DNA of 64,000 nt, taken from contig NZ_AP028947.1 of assembly GCF_036323495.1 (NCBI RefSeq), forward strand, positions 1,116,001-1,180,000, in the 5' to 3' direction. Every line of letters starts with the position of its first letter. Within the stretch, counting starts at the first letter, position 1. Under the pieces are notes generated by a model, which was not told where the DNA came from, ran no database searches, and saw nothing but the letters and a program-made list of their open reading frames with translations. The translations under genes and the position numbers were made by a program. Source of the DNA: Limnobacter thiooxidans. Its GTDB lineage: Bacteria > Pseudomonadota > Gammaproteobacteria > Burkholderiales > Burkholderiaceae_B. Positions 9,297-19,123 of this stretch are shown here, in pieces.

Positions 9297-9808
9297 GATT
9301 TGGCCTTGCCTGTTTTGACACGATCGAGCAATTTGGCAAAACTGGCGGCGGCGTTTTGTGCAGAATCTATCTCGATGCTGCCAGCCGGCATGCTGTGCAG
9401 GGTGTTGATGCTGTTGCTGGTCATGCCCAATACCAGCCATGTGTCGCCGACTTCAACCAATACGATTTTTTCACGAGGCCCCAGGGCAGAAGTGGCCAGT
9501 ACTTTGTAAAAACCACCGCGCCGTTGTGCATTGCCTACCCCGAGCCGTTTGAGCAACCACACCAGTGCGAGCAAAAGCCCCAGCACAAAGAGCAGTCCGA
9601 GGGTTGTTTGCAGCAGGTGACCTGTCATGGGGTTATCTGCAGCCGCCGTGGCGGCAGGCATTGTGGAATTTACAGCCTCGCCAGCAGGGCTGGCGGGTGT
9701 GGTGTTTTCCTGCGCCAGGCAGGCCCCGCTGGCCAGCAGGGTGCCAGTCAGAAACAGAAGGGTTTTTCCCTTTGCGAAAACAGTGCTTACTTTTTTTATT
9801 GTGACCAT
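9293..9808 (-). CDS. fliO: Flagellar biosynthesis protein FliO
   Basis: A small membrane protein that helps assemble the FliP ring. 171 aa from ATG 9808: signal-like N-terminus ending ACLAQ, an Ala/Thr/Pro-rich linker, one membrane helix (LGLLFVLGLLLALVWLL), then a cytoplasmic FliO domain with LGPREKIVLVEVGDTWLVLG. An in-frame TTG at 9823 would add five residues; neither start has a convincing ribosome-binding site, so the start is uncertain. It lies between fliN and fliP in the usual order. Confidence 0.9.
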   Translation of the reverse strand: MVTIKKVSTVFAKGKTLLFLTGTLLASGACLAQENTTPASPAGEAVNSTMPAATAAADNPMTGHLLQTTLGLLFVLGLLLALVWLLKRLGVGNAQRRGGFYKVLATSALGPREKIVLVEVGDTWLVLGMTSNSINTLHSMPAGSIEIDSAQNAAASFAKLLDRVKTGKAKS

Positions 9809-9830
9809 GCCTTTGTACTGCAAAGGGGCA

Positions 9831-10280
9831 TCAACGGTTGAGCTTTCTCAAACGCTCGGAGGGCGTAATGATGTCAGTCAAACGGATACCGAATTTGTCG
9901 TTGACGACCACCACCTCACCTTGGGCAATCAGGTAGCCGTTTACCAGCACATCCATCGGTTCTCCGGCAAGACCATCCAGTTCAATGACGGAACCCTGCG
10001 CAAGTTGAAGTATGTGCTTAATCGGTATCTTCGTCCGACCCAGCTCAACAGTCAACTGAACCGGGATATCCAGGATCATGTCGATGTCGTTCTGAGTGCC
10101 TGACGCCACACTTCCAGCAAACGGCTGGAACAAACCCGCTGCGGGTTTTGCATCCTGTGCCTTGGCAAACAGGTTGTCCGTGTCGCTGGAATTTGGAGCG
10201 GTGGTGTTGGCTTGTTCGGCCAATGCGGCGGCCCAGTCGTCAGCTGCGTCTGTCACTGTTTCTTCGTGCTGTTCTGCCAT
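9831..10280 (-). CDS. fliN: Flagellar motor switch protein FliN
   Basis: A C-ring component below FliM that receives CheY-P and docks FliH-FliI export complexes. 149 aa: an acidic, Ala-rich N-terminus (about 65 residues) then the conserved SpoA/surface-presentation domain with LDIPVQLTVELGRTKIPI, LAGEPMDVLVNG and KFGIRLTDI. The gene follows fliM by 26 nt. Confidence 0.96.
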   Translation of the reverse strand: MAEQHEETVTDAADDWAAALAEQANTTAPNSSDTDNLFAKAQDAKPAAGLFQPFAGSVASGTQNDIDMILDIPVQLTVELGRTKIPIKHILQLAQGSVIELDGLAGEPMDVLVNGYLIAQGEVVVVNDKFGIRLTDIITPSERLRKLNR

Positions 10281-10306
10281 GGTTACTTCCTTGTCGTAAT
10301 TACTGT

Positions 10307-11356
10307 TTACTGTTGATGAGCCTTTTCAGGCTGTTTGTTTTCCCGGTTGAGCAAGGCTTCCAGGTTCAAGGCGTCTGCATGCGATTCATTGCTTACTGAC
10401 ATCACCTCTTCAACTTTGAGCGCGTATTGACCACCACTGGTGCCATAGCTGCAATTGAACACAGGCACGTTGTCCACACGCGCTTCAATCACTTTGTCGA
10501 TTTCAATTGGAATGACATCGCCAACACGCAGTTCCATGATGTCAGCCACCGTCAGTTGTGTGTTGGCCAGGCTGGCCACAAGGTCCACTTCGGCCATCTG
10601 CACCTGTTTCTTCAACATGGTGACCCAACGTTTGTCGGGTTCAGCTTGGTCGCCTTGCATGCTGGAATACAGCAGGTCGCGAATGGGTTCCAGTGTGGAG
10701 TAGGGCACGCAAATATGAAGCGATCCGCCACCTGCACCCAGTTCAATGGAGAACGAGGTGGTCACGACAATTTCCGAAGGCGTGGCGATGTTGGCGAACT
10801 GGGTATGCATTTCTGAGCGCAGGTATTCCGGTTTCAGCGGAAACACAGGGGCCCAGGCTTTTACAAATTCTTCGCGGATCACTTCCAGCATTCGCGCAAT
10901 AATGCGTTGTTCTGTCTGGGTGAAATCACGGCCTTCCACCCGGGTGTGAAAACGACCATCGCCGCCAAACAGGTTGTCGATGACTGCAAACACCAGGCTG
11001 GGGTCAAAAATGAACAGGGCGTTGCCGCGCAAAGGCTTCATGGCCATGATGTTCAGGTTGGTGGGCACCACCAGGTTGCGGATGAATTCGTTGTACTTCA
11101 GTACCTTCACCGGGCCCACCGAAATTTCGGGGCTGCGGCGCATGAAATTGAACAAACCGATGCGGATCAGTCGGGCGAAGCGCTCGTTGATGATTTCCAG
11201 CGTGGGCATGCGGCCACGCACAATGCGTTCCTGTGTCGCCAGGTTGTAAGGGCGTACGCCACCTGCAATTTCTGATTGCTCTTTCGTTTCTTCTTCGCCG
11301 TTCACTCCCCTGAGCAGGGCGTCGACTTCGTCTTGTGAAAGAAATTCTCCGGGCAT
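10307..11356 (-). CDS. fliM: Flagellar motor switch protein FliM
   Basis: A C-ring protein, 349 aa. The N-terminal CheY-P docking peptide is intact (FLSQDEVDALL, residues 5-15). The middle CheC-like domain has the LFGGDGR segment, and the C-terminal SpoA domain carries VASLANTQLTVADIMELRVGDVIP. With CheY and CheZ encoded in the same window, motor switching is expected to follow the enterobacterial logic. It lies 16 nt behind fliL. Confidence 0.97.
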   Translation of the reverse strand: MPGEFLSQDEVDALLRGVNGEEETKEQSEIAGGVRPYNLATQERIVRGRMPTLEIINERFARLIRIGLFNFMRRSPEISVGPVKVLKYNEFIRNLVVPTNLNIMAMKPLRGNALFIFDPSLVFAVIDNLFGGDGRFHTRVEGRDFTQTEQRIIARMLEVIREEFVKAWAPVFPLKPEYLRSEMHTQFANIATPSEIVVTTSFSIELGAGGGSLHICVPYSTLEPIRDLLYSSMQGDQAEPDKRWVTMLKKQVQMAEVDLVASLANTQLTVADIMELRVGDVIPIEIDKVIEARVDNVPVFNCSYGTSGGQYALKVEEVMSVSNESHADALNLEALLNRENKQPEKAHQQ

Positions 11357-11372
11357 GGTACTGGCTGTCCTG

Positions 11373-11888
11373 TTATTGAATCACAAAGCTGGAAAAATGA
11401 ACGTCGCGTATGCCACGGGTGGGGTCTTTCTCATCGCCCTTGATCGTGACGCGGGCCAGGTCCACCAGTTCATCCATCAGTTGTTGCTTGCCTTCAATGG
11501 AGGTGAGGTTGCTGACGTTCTTGCCAGACAACACCAGCAGGATTCGGCTGCGAATTACGGGTGTGAAATTCTTGATTTCGTCGGCAGTGGCTGCACTGCT
11601 GACTTCGTAGGTGATGCCAATTTGAAGGTAGCGGGTGCTATCGGGATCAGTCAGGTTGACCACAAACTGGTCCATCACGACAAAGGTCGGTGGGCCAACA
11701 GGTTCTACGGGCTTGACTTCTTCTTCGGCATGGTCTGCTGGCTTGAGCAACATGAAATAGGCGGCTGCACCACCTGCACCCAACACGGCCAGAACAATGG
11801 CAATGATGAGGATCATTTTTTTCGATCCCTTTGCGGGGGCTGCTGCATCAGGTGCTGCAGCAGCAGGTGCCGGGGCAACTTTGGCCAT
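11373..11888 (-). CDS. fliL: Flagellar basal body-associated protein FliL
   Basis: A single-pass inner-membrane protein next to the stator that supports torque. 171 aa: an Ala/Pro-rich cytoplasmic tail, one helix (MILIIAIVLAVLGAGGAAAYFMLL), then a periplasmic domain with FVVMDQFVVNL and YLQIGITYEV typical of FliL. The 112-nt gap to fliK is the longest inside this operon and could hold a secondary promoter, but no clear box was found there. Confidence 0.94.
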   Translation of the reverse strand: MAKVAPAPAAAAPDAAAPAKGSKKMILIIAIVLAVLGAGGAAAYFMLLKPADHAEEEVKPVEPVGPPTFVVMDQFVVNLTDPDSTRYLQIGITYEVSSAATADEIKNFTPVIRSRILLVLSGKNVSNLTSIEGKQQLMDELVDLARVTIKGDEKDPTRGIRDVHFSSFVIQ

Positions 11889-12000
11889 TTTCTTGACTCC
11901 GTAAGTTCAATTGCTTTGTTTCACATTCAAACACCATTGTGTCTGAAAGGTTTTTGAGCAAATCCCCGAAAAGCCGTGTTCTTTAGACCCTATTCATTCA

Positions 12001-13536
12001 TCACGCGAACATATCCAGCTGACCGGTGGCCTTCGGACCTGGTGCTGGTGTTGCAATGGATCCCTGTTCGTCAGAAGCCATTCCACCTCGTGCGGATTGT
12101 TGGCCGCCGCGGCCTTGCTGGCCACTGTTTTGTTCAAACTGAGCCTGGCTTTGCTGGTTTTGACCTTGCCCGGCGCTTGGTGTGTTGTTGTTGTGCTGGA
12201 TCTGCACGTTGTTCAATTGCAGGCCATTTTGTGCGAGTACTTCTTTCAAATTGCTCAATGACTGGCTGAGCAAGTTTGCAGAAGCTTCGTCCTGGGTACG
12301 GATGACCAATTGTACCTGTTGACCTTTCTGGACCAGGCGCATGTTCATCGGACCAAAGGTTTCCGGGTTGACGCGAATGTCCACGGTGGACATGTTTTTG
12401 CCAATGGCCCATTGCACGGTTTGTCCGAGTTCCTTCGCAAAACCGGGTTGGTTCACCGGGGTCTTGATCAGTGCCTGCTGTGCAGCGCCACTCGGGCCTG
12501 TCAGCCCGTTGGTACCCGCTGCGATGGCGTTGGGGTTGCCCGCGGCCTGCAGGTTCGAGCCAGCCAGTATTTTCTGGCCCGCTTTCAGTTCCCCAACTTC
12601 CAGCTCTGTTTCCATGCCTTGCGTTTGCTGGGCAATTTGAGGTGCCAGCTGGGCTGCCACGGCGCTGGCATTGCTGCTTGTTGTGATGCCAGTAGGTGGT
12701 GCGGGTGTAGCGGGGTCGCCTGCTTTGCTGATTGTCCCTGCGTTCAGCATTGCATCAATTTGAGTATTGCCTGTGTCACGCACCTGGCCTGAAGTGTCGG
12801 CAGCCTGGGTCACTGGTGTGCCTGTGGCCTGTGAACTGCCTTGGGCATTGGCTGGACTTGCTGTGCTTGTGGTGCCGGGTATTAATCCAGATGTGTCCAC
12901 ACCCTTGGTCGCGGTCAGTGTACTTTCGCTGGGCGGTACTGTGGCGTTGGCTTGTTGGCTTGCTGCTGTGGTTTCCCGGCTGTTTGCTGGCCCATTGCTT
13001 GCGGGTTGAGCACTTGCCTCCTGATCGATGACCTTGTTTTCTGTTGGTTCCCCGGCCTGGTTGGCTGATGCCTCGGCCGAGGCCTGCTCAGCTGGCGTTG
13101 ACTTGTTTTCTGCGTTGGTTTTTGTGTTCTGTGAATTGGCTGCTTCTGCTTTATCAGCGGGCTCAGCGGCTGTGGCCTGCTTTGAGTTGCTCACTGAGCT
13201 GCTGGTTGTGTTGCTCACCGACAGGGACTGAGCTTGGGGTGCAGGCGCACTGGCTTGTTGCATCCAGTTGCGTTGCGCCCACACGGCGGCTTGAGCCGCT
13301 TCAGCATTGATATTGCTGTCAGTTTCTTTTTTTGGTTTGTCCTGTTTGAACAGGCTTTCACGCAGTTGTGATTCGATGCTATTCCATTGGGCATTTGGGG
13401 CGATTTGACCCATGGCAGAACTGAAGAGCGCTTCAAATTGCAAATCGGGGCCTTTCTTGTCCGAGGCAACTTTGTTGCCCTGGTTGGGTGTTTGCACTTT
13501 GTTGATGCTGTTCATGGCTTGGGTACTCGTGCTCAT
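12001..13536 (-). CDS. fliK: Flagellar hook-length control protein FliK
   Basis: A secreted molecular ruler, 511 aa. The long Ala/Thr/Ser/Gln-rich N-terminal part (to about residue 350) is low complexity, as usual. The C-terminal Flg_hook domain (about 365-460) with MSTVDIRVNPETFGPMNMRL and LVIRTQDEASANLL is the part that talks to FlhB. The tail is Gln/Gly-rich. It overlaps fliJ by ATGA. A second FliK-like gene lies at 22103-23389. Confidence 0.93.
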   Translation of the reverse strand: MSTSTQAMNSINKVQTPNQGNKVASDKKGPDLQFEALFSSAMGQIAPNAQWNSIESQLRESLFKQDKPKKETDSNINAEAAQAAVWAQRNWMQQASAPAPQAQSLSVSNTTSSSVSNSKQATAAEPADKAEAANSQNTKTNAENKSTPAEQASAEASANQAGEPTENKVIDQEASAQPASNGPANSRETTAASQQANATVPPSESTLTATKGVDTSGLIPGTTSTASPANAQGSSQATGTPVTQAADTSGQVRDTGNTQIDAMLNAGTISKAGDPATPAPPTGITTSSNASAVAAQLAPQIAQQTQGMETELEVGELKAGQKILAGSNLQAAGNPNAIAAGTNGLTGPSGAAQQALIKTPVNQPGFAKELGQTVQWAIGKNMSTVDIRVNPETFGPMNMRLVQKGQQVQLVIRTQDEASANLLSQSLSNLKEVLAQNGLQLNNVQIQHNNNTPSAGQGQNQQSQAQFEQNSGQQGRGGQQSARGGMASDEQGSIATPAPGPKATGQLDMFA

Positions 13537-13982
13537 TGGGCCTCTCCCGCGGTTTGAACCCGGTAAATGCGTGCGGCAAATTCATCGTTCATTTTTTGGT
13601 CACGCTTGTTTTCAAGCTTGGCCTGTTTCAGTTTTTCCCTTTCCACCAAGGCTTCAAATTTGCGCTGCTCTGCCAGGGCTTCCTGCCATTGCGTGTTCTG
13701 GTGAATCAGTGTTGTGTTCAGGAATTCCACTTCACGGGTTTGCTGGGCAATGGCCTCTGCAATTTTTCCGACAAAGGCGGTTTGATTGCGCAACTGCTGC
13801 CCGGTCATGCCGGTTGATGCTTTGCTGTGCATGCCGTTCTGGCATTCATCGCGATAGGTTTGCAGCATGTTCAGTTTGTCCTGGCCATGCACCAGTTTTT
13901 GCCGGGTTTTCGCCATGTTTTTGGCCATGGCATCGGCTTTTTCGCTGGCCTGTTCAATCAGGGTGTGCAGCACATTGCTCAT
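13533..13982 (-). CDS. fliJ: Flagellar export protein FliJ
   Basis: The coiled-coil stalk protein of the export ATPase, 149 aa. The sequence is almost all helical heptads rich in Gln, Lys and Glu, with no hydrophobic segment, as FliJ should be. It lies between fliI and fliK with an ATGA overlap at the fliK side. Sequence conservation in this family is low, so the call leans on length, composition and position. Confidence 0.9.
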   Translation of the reverse strand: MSNVLHTLIEQASEKADAMAKNMAKTRQKLVHGQDKLNMLQTYRDECQNGMHSKASTGMTGQQLRNQTAFVGKIAEAIAQQTREVEFLNTTLIHQNTQWQEALAEQRKFEALVEREKLKQAKLENKRDQKMNDEFAARIYRVQTAGEAQ

Positions 13983-13997
13983 AAAGACCCAAGCTTT

Positions 13998-15404
13998 TTA
14001 GTGTTTGTCGTTCTTGAATTCATTGGGGAATAGCGATTGAAGGCCCGCAAGGGCTTCATCGAAACTCGCGCTCTCTAACATTGACTGCTGCAGCAGATTT
14101 TCAATCTTCGGATAAAGGGCCAAAGAATGGTCCAATTGCGGGTCTGCCCCGGGGGAATAAGCGCCTACGGTGATCAGGTCGCGGTTGCGTTGTACCTTGG
14201 AGAAGGCTGCTTTCAATCCTCGCGCGGCATTCAGGTGTCCGGGGGGCACGATGTTGTGCATGGCGCGGGAAATGGACTGTTCAATGTCAATGGCGGGGTA
14301 ATGGCCACTTTCAGCGAGTTGACGCGACAGCACAATGTGACCGTCCAGAATGGCGCGGGCGGAATCGGCAATCGGATCTTGCTGGTCATCGCCCTCGGTC
14401 AGCACCGTATAAAACGCCGTGATCGATCCGCCACCCTTGCGGCCGTTTCCGGCACGCTCAACCAGCGTGGGCAATTTGGCAAACACACTGGGTGGGTAAC
14501 CTTTGGTGGCAGGGGGTTCGCCAATCGCCAATGCAATTTCACGTTGGGCCATGGCGTAGCGTGTCAGTGAATCCATGATCATCAGCACGTTGTGGCCCTG
14601 GTCGCGAAAGTGCTCGGCTACCACCTGGGTGTAGGCAGCACCTTGCATGCGAAGCAGGGGGCTGACATCGGCGGGCGCTGCGATCACGACGCTGCGTTTC
14701 AAGCCTTCTTCACCCAGAATCTGTTCAATGAATTCCTTGACTTCGCGGCCCCGTTCGCCAATCAAGCCCACCACCACGCGGTCGGCCTTGGTGTAGCGGG
14801 CCATCATGCCCAACAGCACCGATTTGCCCACGCCGGAACCGGCCATCAGGCCGATTCGCTGGCCACGGCCCACAGTCAGTAGTGCGTTGATTGCGCGCAC
14901 GCCCACATCAAGAGTTTCTGTAATGGGTTCGCGCTCAAGCGGGTTGATGGGGCGGGCGGCCAGGGGGCAACGCTTTTCGAATTTCAGCTCACCCAGCGTG
15001 TCCAGTGGTTTTCCATTGCTGTCCACCACGCGGCCCAGCAGGCTGTCACCCACAGGCAAGTGCTTGGTCTTGTCTTCCGGGCGGCGCCAGGGGTGTGCTT
15101 TCACACCCAGCTTTGGGGCGATGGGAGGGGGTTCCTGTGCAATCACTTTGGCGCCTGGTGTCATGCCATGCACATCGGTCGCAGGCATTAAAAACAGTTT
15201 GTCGCCGTTGAAACCCACCACTTCGGCTTCAAGCGGGGGTGCGCCTTTTTGTACTACGGTGCACACACTACCCACGGGCAGTTTGAGGCCCACTGCCTCC
15301 ATCACCAAACCCGCCACGCGGGTCAACTTGCCGGTTGCAACTTGTGGCTGACTGTGTTCAACCAGAAATTTGCACTCATCAATCCATTCAAGCAATTCGG
15401 CCAT
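13998..15404 (-). CDS. fliI: Flagellum-specific ATPase FliI
   Basis: The F1-beta-like ATPase that feeds substrates to the export gate, 468 aa. The P-loop is at 188-195 (AGSGVGKS). Walker B is in [19 protein letters not shown], followed by the family stretch [18 protein letters not shown]. The start ATG directly follows the fliH stop (TAAATG), so translation is coupled. Confidence 0.97.
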   Translation of the reverse strand: MAELLEWIDECKFLVEHSQPQVATGKLTRVAGLVMEAVGLKLPVGSVCTVVQKGAPPLEAEVVGFNGDKLFLMPATDVHGMTPGAKVIAQEPPPIAPKLGVKAHPWRRPEDKTKHLPVGDSLLGRVVDSNGKPLDTLGELKFEKRCPLAARPINPLEREPITETLDVGVRAINALLTVGRGQRIGLMAGSGVGKSVLLGMMARYTKADRVVVGLIGERGREVKEFIEQILGEEGLKRSVVIAAPADVSPLLRMQGAAYTQVVAEHFRDQGHNVLMIMDSLTRYAMAQREIALAIGEPPATKGYPPSVFAKLPTLVERAGNGRKGGGSITAFYTVLTEGDDQQDPIADSARAILDGHIVLSRQLAESGHYPAIDIEQSISRAMHNIVPPGHLNAARGLKAAFSKVQRNRDLITVGAYSPGADPQLDHSLALYPKIENLLQQSMLESASFDEALAGLQSLFPNEFKNDKH

Positions 15405-16166
15405 TTATTCACTGTCCTTTTCAGGGTCGCTGTTCAAGTCGTCGGGTGTAATCGGGTTGCTTTTGCCCAAAGATTCGATGGCGCGAAGCCAGCGGGTTTG
15501 CAAGGTGGCGTCCACTTCCCCTTCCGGGTGTTGAAGAATGAAGCCGCCTTGCAGTTGTTGCGGGTCTTCCATCAGGCGAATGTTGCCCAGCATTTTCTGG
15601 TCACCAAACTGGGCTTCCAGTACACGAAGGGTATTGGGGTGGGCTCGCAGTGTGACTGCCTTGCTGTACAACTGCATGCTGTCCAGCACCTGGTTCAGCA
15701 GCAGGGCGGCCTGTTGGGGTTGCAAGGTGACTGTGTCGGCAATCACTTTTTTGCTCACCAGCACAGCCAGGTCCAGTAACTTGTCAGACAGTTCAAGCTT
15801 GAACCGCTCGAATTCGTCTTCCATGCTTTTGGTCGCTTGAAGCAATGCCACCCGTTCATTGTGGGCCGTGTTCCAGCCCGCTTCGTAGCCGGTTTGCAGG
15901 CCTTTTTCTTCGGCTTCTTTCAGGGTGTCGCGTTCAAGCAGTTTCAATTGTGCTTCCCGGCGAGCCAGCGCGTCTTCCCATTCTTTCAGGCGCGTTTCCT
16001 CGGCTGAAAGGGGTTTTGCCGGCTGGGCATTCTTTGCCCTTTGGCGATCTGCGTCCGACATCATCCGTTCAACCGGATTCTGATAGACATCGCCAATCAA
16101 ATCCACTGACCAACTGGGCAATTCTGCGGCATCCAGGCCGCGGATGATACGGCTAGACGAACGCAT
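15405..16166 (-). CDS. fliH: Flagellar export regulator FliH
   Basis: The stator-like partner and negative regulator of FliI, 253 aa. A charged N-terminal region with heptads rich in Glu/Ala/Arg is followed by a GYEAGWNTAHNE motif and the C-terminal LLDLAVLVSKKVIADTV domain. The start ATG at 16166 lies inside the end of fliG and has a GGAGG site 5 nt upstream. A longer in-frame start at 16202 has no such site and would overlap fliG further. Confidence 0.94.
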   Translation of the reverse strand: MRSSSRIIRGLDAAELPSWSVDLIGDVYQNPVERMMSDADRQRAKNAQPAKPLSAEETRLKEWEDALARREAQLKLLERDTLKEAEEKGLQTGYEAGWNTAHNERVALLQATKSMEDEFERFKLELSDKLLDLAVLVSKKVIADTVTLQPQQAALLLNQVLDSMQLYSKAVTLRAHPNTLRVLEAQFGDQKMLGNIRLMEDPQQLQGGFILQHPEGEVDATLQTRWLRAIESLGKSNPITPDDLNSDPEKDSE

Positions 16167-17154
16167 CGTCGCCTCCACCACCCAATACCAACTCGCCTGC
16201 ATCGGCCAGTTTTCTTGCGACTTTCAGAACATCCTTTTGTGCTGCTTCCACTTCCGACAGGCGAACGGGGCCGCGACTTTCGAGGTCATCCCGAAGTGCT
16301 TCGGCTGCACGGGCAGACATGTTCTTGAACACTTTCTCGCGAATGGCTTCGTCTGCGCCTTTCAGGGCAATGACCAGCACGTCGCCTTGAACATCGCGCA
16401 AAATGCTCTGCATGCCGCGGTCGTCAATGTCGAGCAGGTTGTCGAAGGTGAACATTTCATCCTGAATGCGCTGGCTGAGTTCGTTGTCGTATTCGCGGAT
16501 GGTGTCGAGCACGGTTTTCTCTGAAGTGGTGCCCACGAAGTTCAAAATTTCAGCCGCAGCACGTACGCCACCCAGGGTGGTTTTCTTCAGCTTGTCGCCG
16601 CCGGCCAGTACCTTGGACAGTACGTCGTTCAGTTCAAGCAGGGCGTTGGGCTGAATACCATCAATGGTGGCGATGCGCAGCACCACGTCGCTGCGAAGGC
16701 GGTCGACAAACAGGTTCAGAATGGCGGCGGCAAAGTCGCGTTCAAGGTGCACGAGAATGGTGGCAATGATCTGCGGGTGTTCGTTCTTGATCAGTTCAGC
16801 CACTGTGCCCGGGTCCATCCACTTCAGGCCTTCAATGCCTGATGTGTCGCTGCCCTGCAGAATGCGGTCGAGCAAAAAGCCGGCTTTGTCTTCGCCCAGC
16901 GCTTTGGTCAGCACGTTGCGAATGTAAGCGTCGGAATCCAGTCCCAGTGCGCTCTGGCTTTGTGCCATGTTCACCACTTCACCAGCAATTTCCTCGATGC
17001 GGTCTACTGGCACGTCCTTGGTCTTGGACATCTGCTGCCCCAGCTTTTGAACTTCCTTGGGGCCCAGGTATTTGAATACTTCAGCGGCTTCTTCTTCGCC
17101 GAGGCTGAGCATCAGGATTGCGCTTTTCTGGATGCCGAGTTCGCTGTCTGCCAT
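16153..17154 (-). CDS. fliG: Flagellar motor switch protein FliG
   Basis: The C-ring protein that meets the stator, 333 aa. The conserved EHPQ motif is at 125-128, and the C-terminal domain has the charged helix MFTFDNLLDIDDRGMQ whose charged residues interact with MotA. The tail GGGGDD is unusually Gly/Asp-rich. The gene lies 33 nt behind fliF and overlaps fliH by 14 nt. Confidence 0.97.
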   Translation of the reverse strand: MADSELGIQKSAILMLSLGEEEAAEVFKYLGPKEVQKLGQQMSKTKDVPVDRIEEIAGEVVNMAQSQSALGLDSDAYIRNVLTKALGEDKAGFLLDRILQGSDTSGIEGLKWMDPGTVAELIKNEHPQIIATILVHLERDFAAAILNLFVDRLRSDVVLRIATIDGIQPNALLELNDVLSKVLAGGDKLKKTTLGGVRAAAEILNFVGTTSEKTVLDTIREYDNELSQRIQDEMFTFDNLLDIDDRGMQSILRDVQGDVLVIALKGADEAIREKVFKNMSARAAEALRDDLESRGPVRLSEVEAAQKDVLKVARKLADAGELVLGGGGDDAFV

Positions 17155-17187
17155 GTTGTCTGTTCCTTGTTCTGCTGAAGGTTTGCC

Positions 17188-18900
17188 TTAAGCGTTCTGT
17201 GTTTCGCCGTTGACCCAGTTTTTCACGATGTTGGCCACAATCTGGGGGTGCTCTTTCGCCAATTCGCGAAGCTTCTCCAGTTTTTCCTGGCGGTTCATGC
17301 CGGGCAGGGTGCCTTCGCGTTGTAATTGTTCCAGCAATTCCACATCGTTGTCATCGCCCACACGGCTGGCCAGAAGCGGTGTGCGCTGTCCTGGCAGCAG
17401 TTCGGGGCCGTCGTCATAGGCATTGATCTCAGCAGGCTTCATCATGGGGCGGAACACGCCAAACACCAGGATGGCGGCGATCAGTGCGATACCAATCGGC
17501 AAGCCCAGTGATTTGGCCAAGTCCATGGTTTCCTGCTGAGCCCACATGGGGATTGTTTCTTCTTCCACCTTGGTGAAGGCCTGGTTGACCACATTCACGG
17601 CATCGCCACGTTTTTCGTCAAATCCAATGGCCTGTTTCACCAGGTTGTCCAGCTGGGTGATTTCCTCTGGTGTCAAAGGCACCTGGCGCGTTTCACCCTT
17701 GGGGTCGGTGATGGTCTTGAAATTCACCACGACGGCGGCTGACAGGCGTTCGATCTTGCCCACCTGTGCTTTCGTGTATTGAATCGACTTGTCCACTTCG
17801 TAGTTCACGGTGGAATCTTTGCGGCTGCTGTTGTTGGTTTGCGCAGGCGCCGTGTTGCCGTTGGCGAGCGCCTGTTGCGGGTTTTGGCCAATGTTGGCTG
17901 CTGCTGCACCGGGTGGCGTGTTGGCCATGACACCGGGCACACCTTGCGGGTTGCTGCTGGTGCCGTCGTTTGATTCACTGATCTGCTGGCTGCGAATGGT
18001 GGCCTGTGTCGCGTCACCGTTGGGTTTGTAAATTTCGTCGGTGCGCTCGGACGTGGAGTAGTCCATGTTGGCCGTCACGGTGGCGCGCACGTTTTCGCTG
18101 CCAAATACGGGGGTAAGGATATCCACAATGCGGCTGGTCAGGCTTTGTTCAATCTGATTGGTGTAAGCCAGTTGGGTGGGGTTCAAACCACTTTCAAGTT
18201 GGGTTTTACCCGTGAGCAAACGGCCGGATTGGTCCACGATGCTGACGTCTTCCGGGTTCATGCTGGGCAGGCTCGATGCAACCAGGTGAACAATGCCGTT
18301 GATTTGTGGTTCAGACAAAGTGCGGCTGCCAAACAGATTCAGCACAATCGACGCGCTGGGGGTTTGTTTTTCGCGAATGAAAATCGAGGGCTTGGGTATG
18401 GCCAAATGCACGCGGGCGCTTTGTACGGCTGAAATGGATTGAATGGAACGAACCAGTTCACCTTCCAGTGCACGCTGGTAATTCACCTGTTCCTGAAACT
18501 GGGTAATACCCAGCTTCTGGTTGTCCATGGCTTCAAAGCCACTTACGGTGCCTTTGGGAAGGCCCTGGCTGGCCAGTGCCAGGCGGGTGTCGTAGACTTT
18601 ATCGGAAGGCACCAGAATCGCTGTACCTGCGGTGTTGAATTCGTAGGGCACTTTCATCTGGGTGAGCGCCTCAACTATGGCGCCGCCGTCCTGATCATTC
18701 AATCCACTGAACAATACGCGGTAGCTGGTCTGATTGGCCCACATCAGCAGCGAGGCCAGCATGGCGATCAGCAGGGGCACTCCGACAAGAATACCGATCT
18801 TGTTTTTTTGGGGCAATCTTGCAAAACGTTGCTGCATGTTGGTAATCGGGTTGTTGCCAACGGGTCCGATCACTTCGGGGCTGCTGAGAACTTCTGCCAT
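17188..18900 (-). CDS. fliF: Flagellar MS-ring protein FliF
   Basis: The inner-membrane ring on which the flagellum is built, 570 aa. It has two membrane helices (about 35-55 and about 460-480), ring-building motifs between them (YRVLFSGLNDQDGGAIVEAL, ARVHLAIPKPSIFIRE), an unstructured Asn/Pro/Thr-rich loop near 330-370, and a C-terminal FliG-binding tail. First gene of the minus-strand run to fliR, divergent from fliE across a 223-bp gap with a candidate FlhDC box. Confidence 0.97.
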   Translation of the reverse strand: MAEVLSSPEVIGPVGNNPITNMQQRFARLPQKNKIGILVGVPLLIAMLASLLMWANQTSYRVLFSGLNDQDGGAIVEALTQMKVPYEFNTAGTAILVPSDKVYDTRLALASQGLPKGTVSGFEAMDNQKLGITQFQEQVNYQRALEGELVRSIQSISAVQSARVHLAIPKPSIFIREKQTPSASIVLNLFGSRTLSEPQINGIVHLVASSLPSMNPEDVSIVDQSGRLLTGKTQLESGLNPTQLAYTNQIEQSLTSRIVDILTPVFGSENVRATVTANMDYSTSERTDEIYKPNGDATQATIRSQQISESNDGTSSNPQGVPGVMANTPPGAAAANIGQNPQQALANGNTAPAQTNNSSRKDSTVNYEVDKSIQYTKAQVGKIERLSAAVVVNFKTITDPKGETRQVPLTPEEITQLDNLVKQAIGFDEKRGDAVNVVNQAFTKVEEETIPMWAQQETMDLAKSLGLPIGIALIAAILVFGVFRPMMKPAEINAYDDGPELLPGQRTPLLASRVGDDNDVELLEQLQREGTLPGMNRQEKLEKLRELAKEHPQIVANIVKNWVNGETQNA

Positions 18901-18963
18901 GTAATACCTGCGTGTAAGTTGAATTGTTCTACCCCTGCATTGTGCGTGTTCGTTCTTGCGGGC

Positions 18964-19007
18964 AATGCGGTAAAAAGGGGCCTTTAACGGCAGCTATTTC
19001 CAAAACT
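18964..19007. promoter_or_regulatory. Candidate FlhDC box between fliF and fliE
   Basis: The left half AATGCGGTAAAAAGGG (18964-18979) matches 11 of 13 fixed positions of the enterobacterial half-site AAYGSNNNAAATAGCG. After 12 nt comes AGCTATTTCCA (18992-19002), matching 7 of 8 of the inverted core CGCTATTT; its outer part is weaker. The spacing fits the published 10-12 nt. It sits between two divergent operons (fliF-R and fliE) in a window that encodes FlhDC, exactly where a class II activator site is expected. Not tested beyond consensus matching. Confidence 0.55.
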
Positions 19008-19123
19008 TGAGATCGCGGTTCAAAAAATAGGGGCACTTTTACCCCTTGTTTGTGGCAATGGCTTGCCCCGCTTGGCTGTACAAAGAGAGGGTAGAACCAG
19101 ACATTCTTGCTTTGGAGCAATTC

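Noticed and set aside
12310..12792. Long plus-strand open frames opposite fliK and other fli genes
   Set aside because: They mirror real genes on the other strand, have no start signals or family motifs, and arise from the base composition of the coding strand.
19053..19066. Sigma-54-like TGGCAATGGCTTGC before fliE
   Set aside because: The GG and GC elements are one base too close for a -24/-12 promoter. The window uses FlhDC and FliA control, and no RpoN activator was seen.
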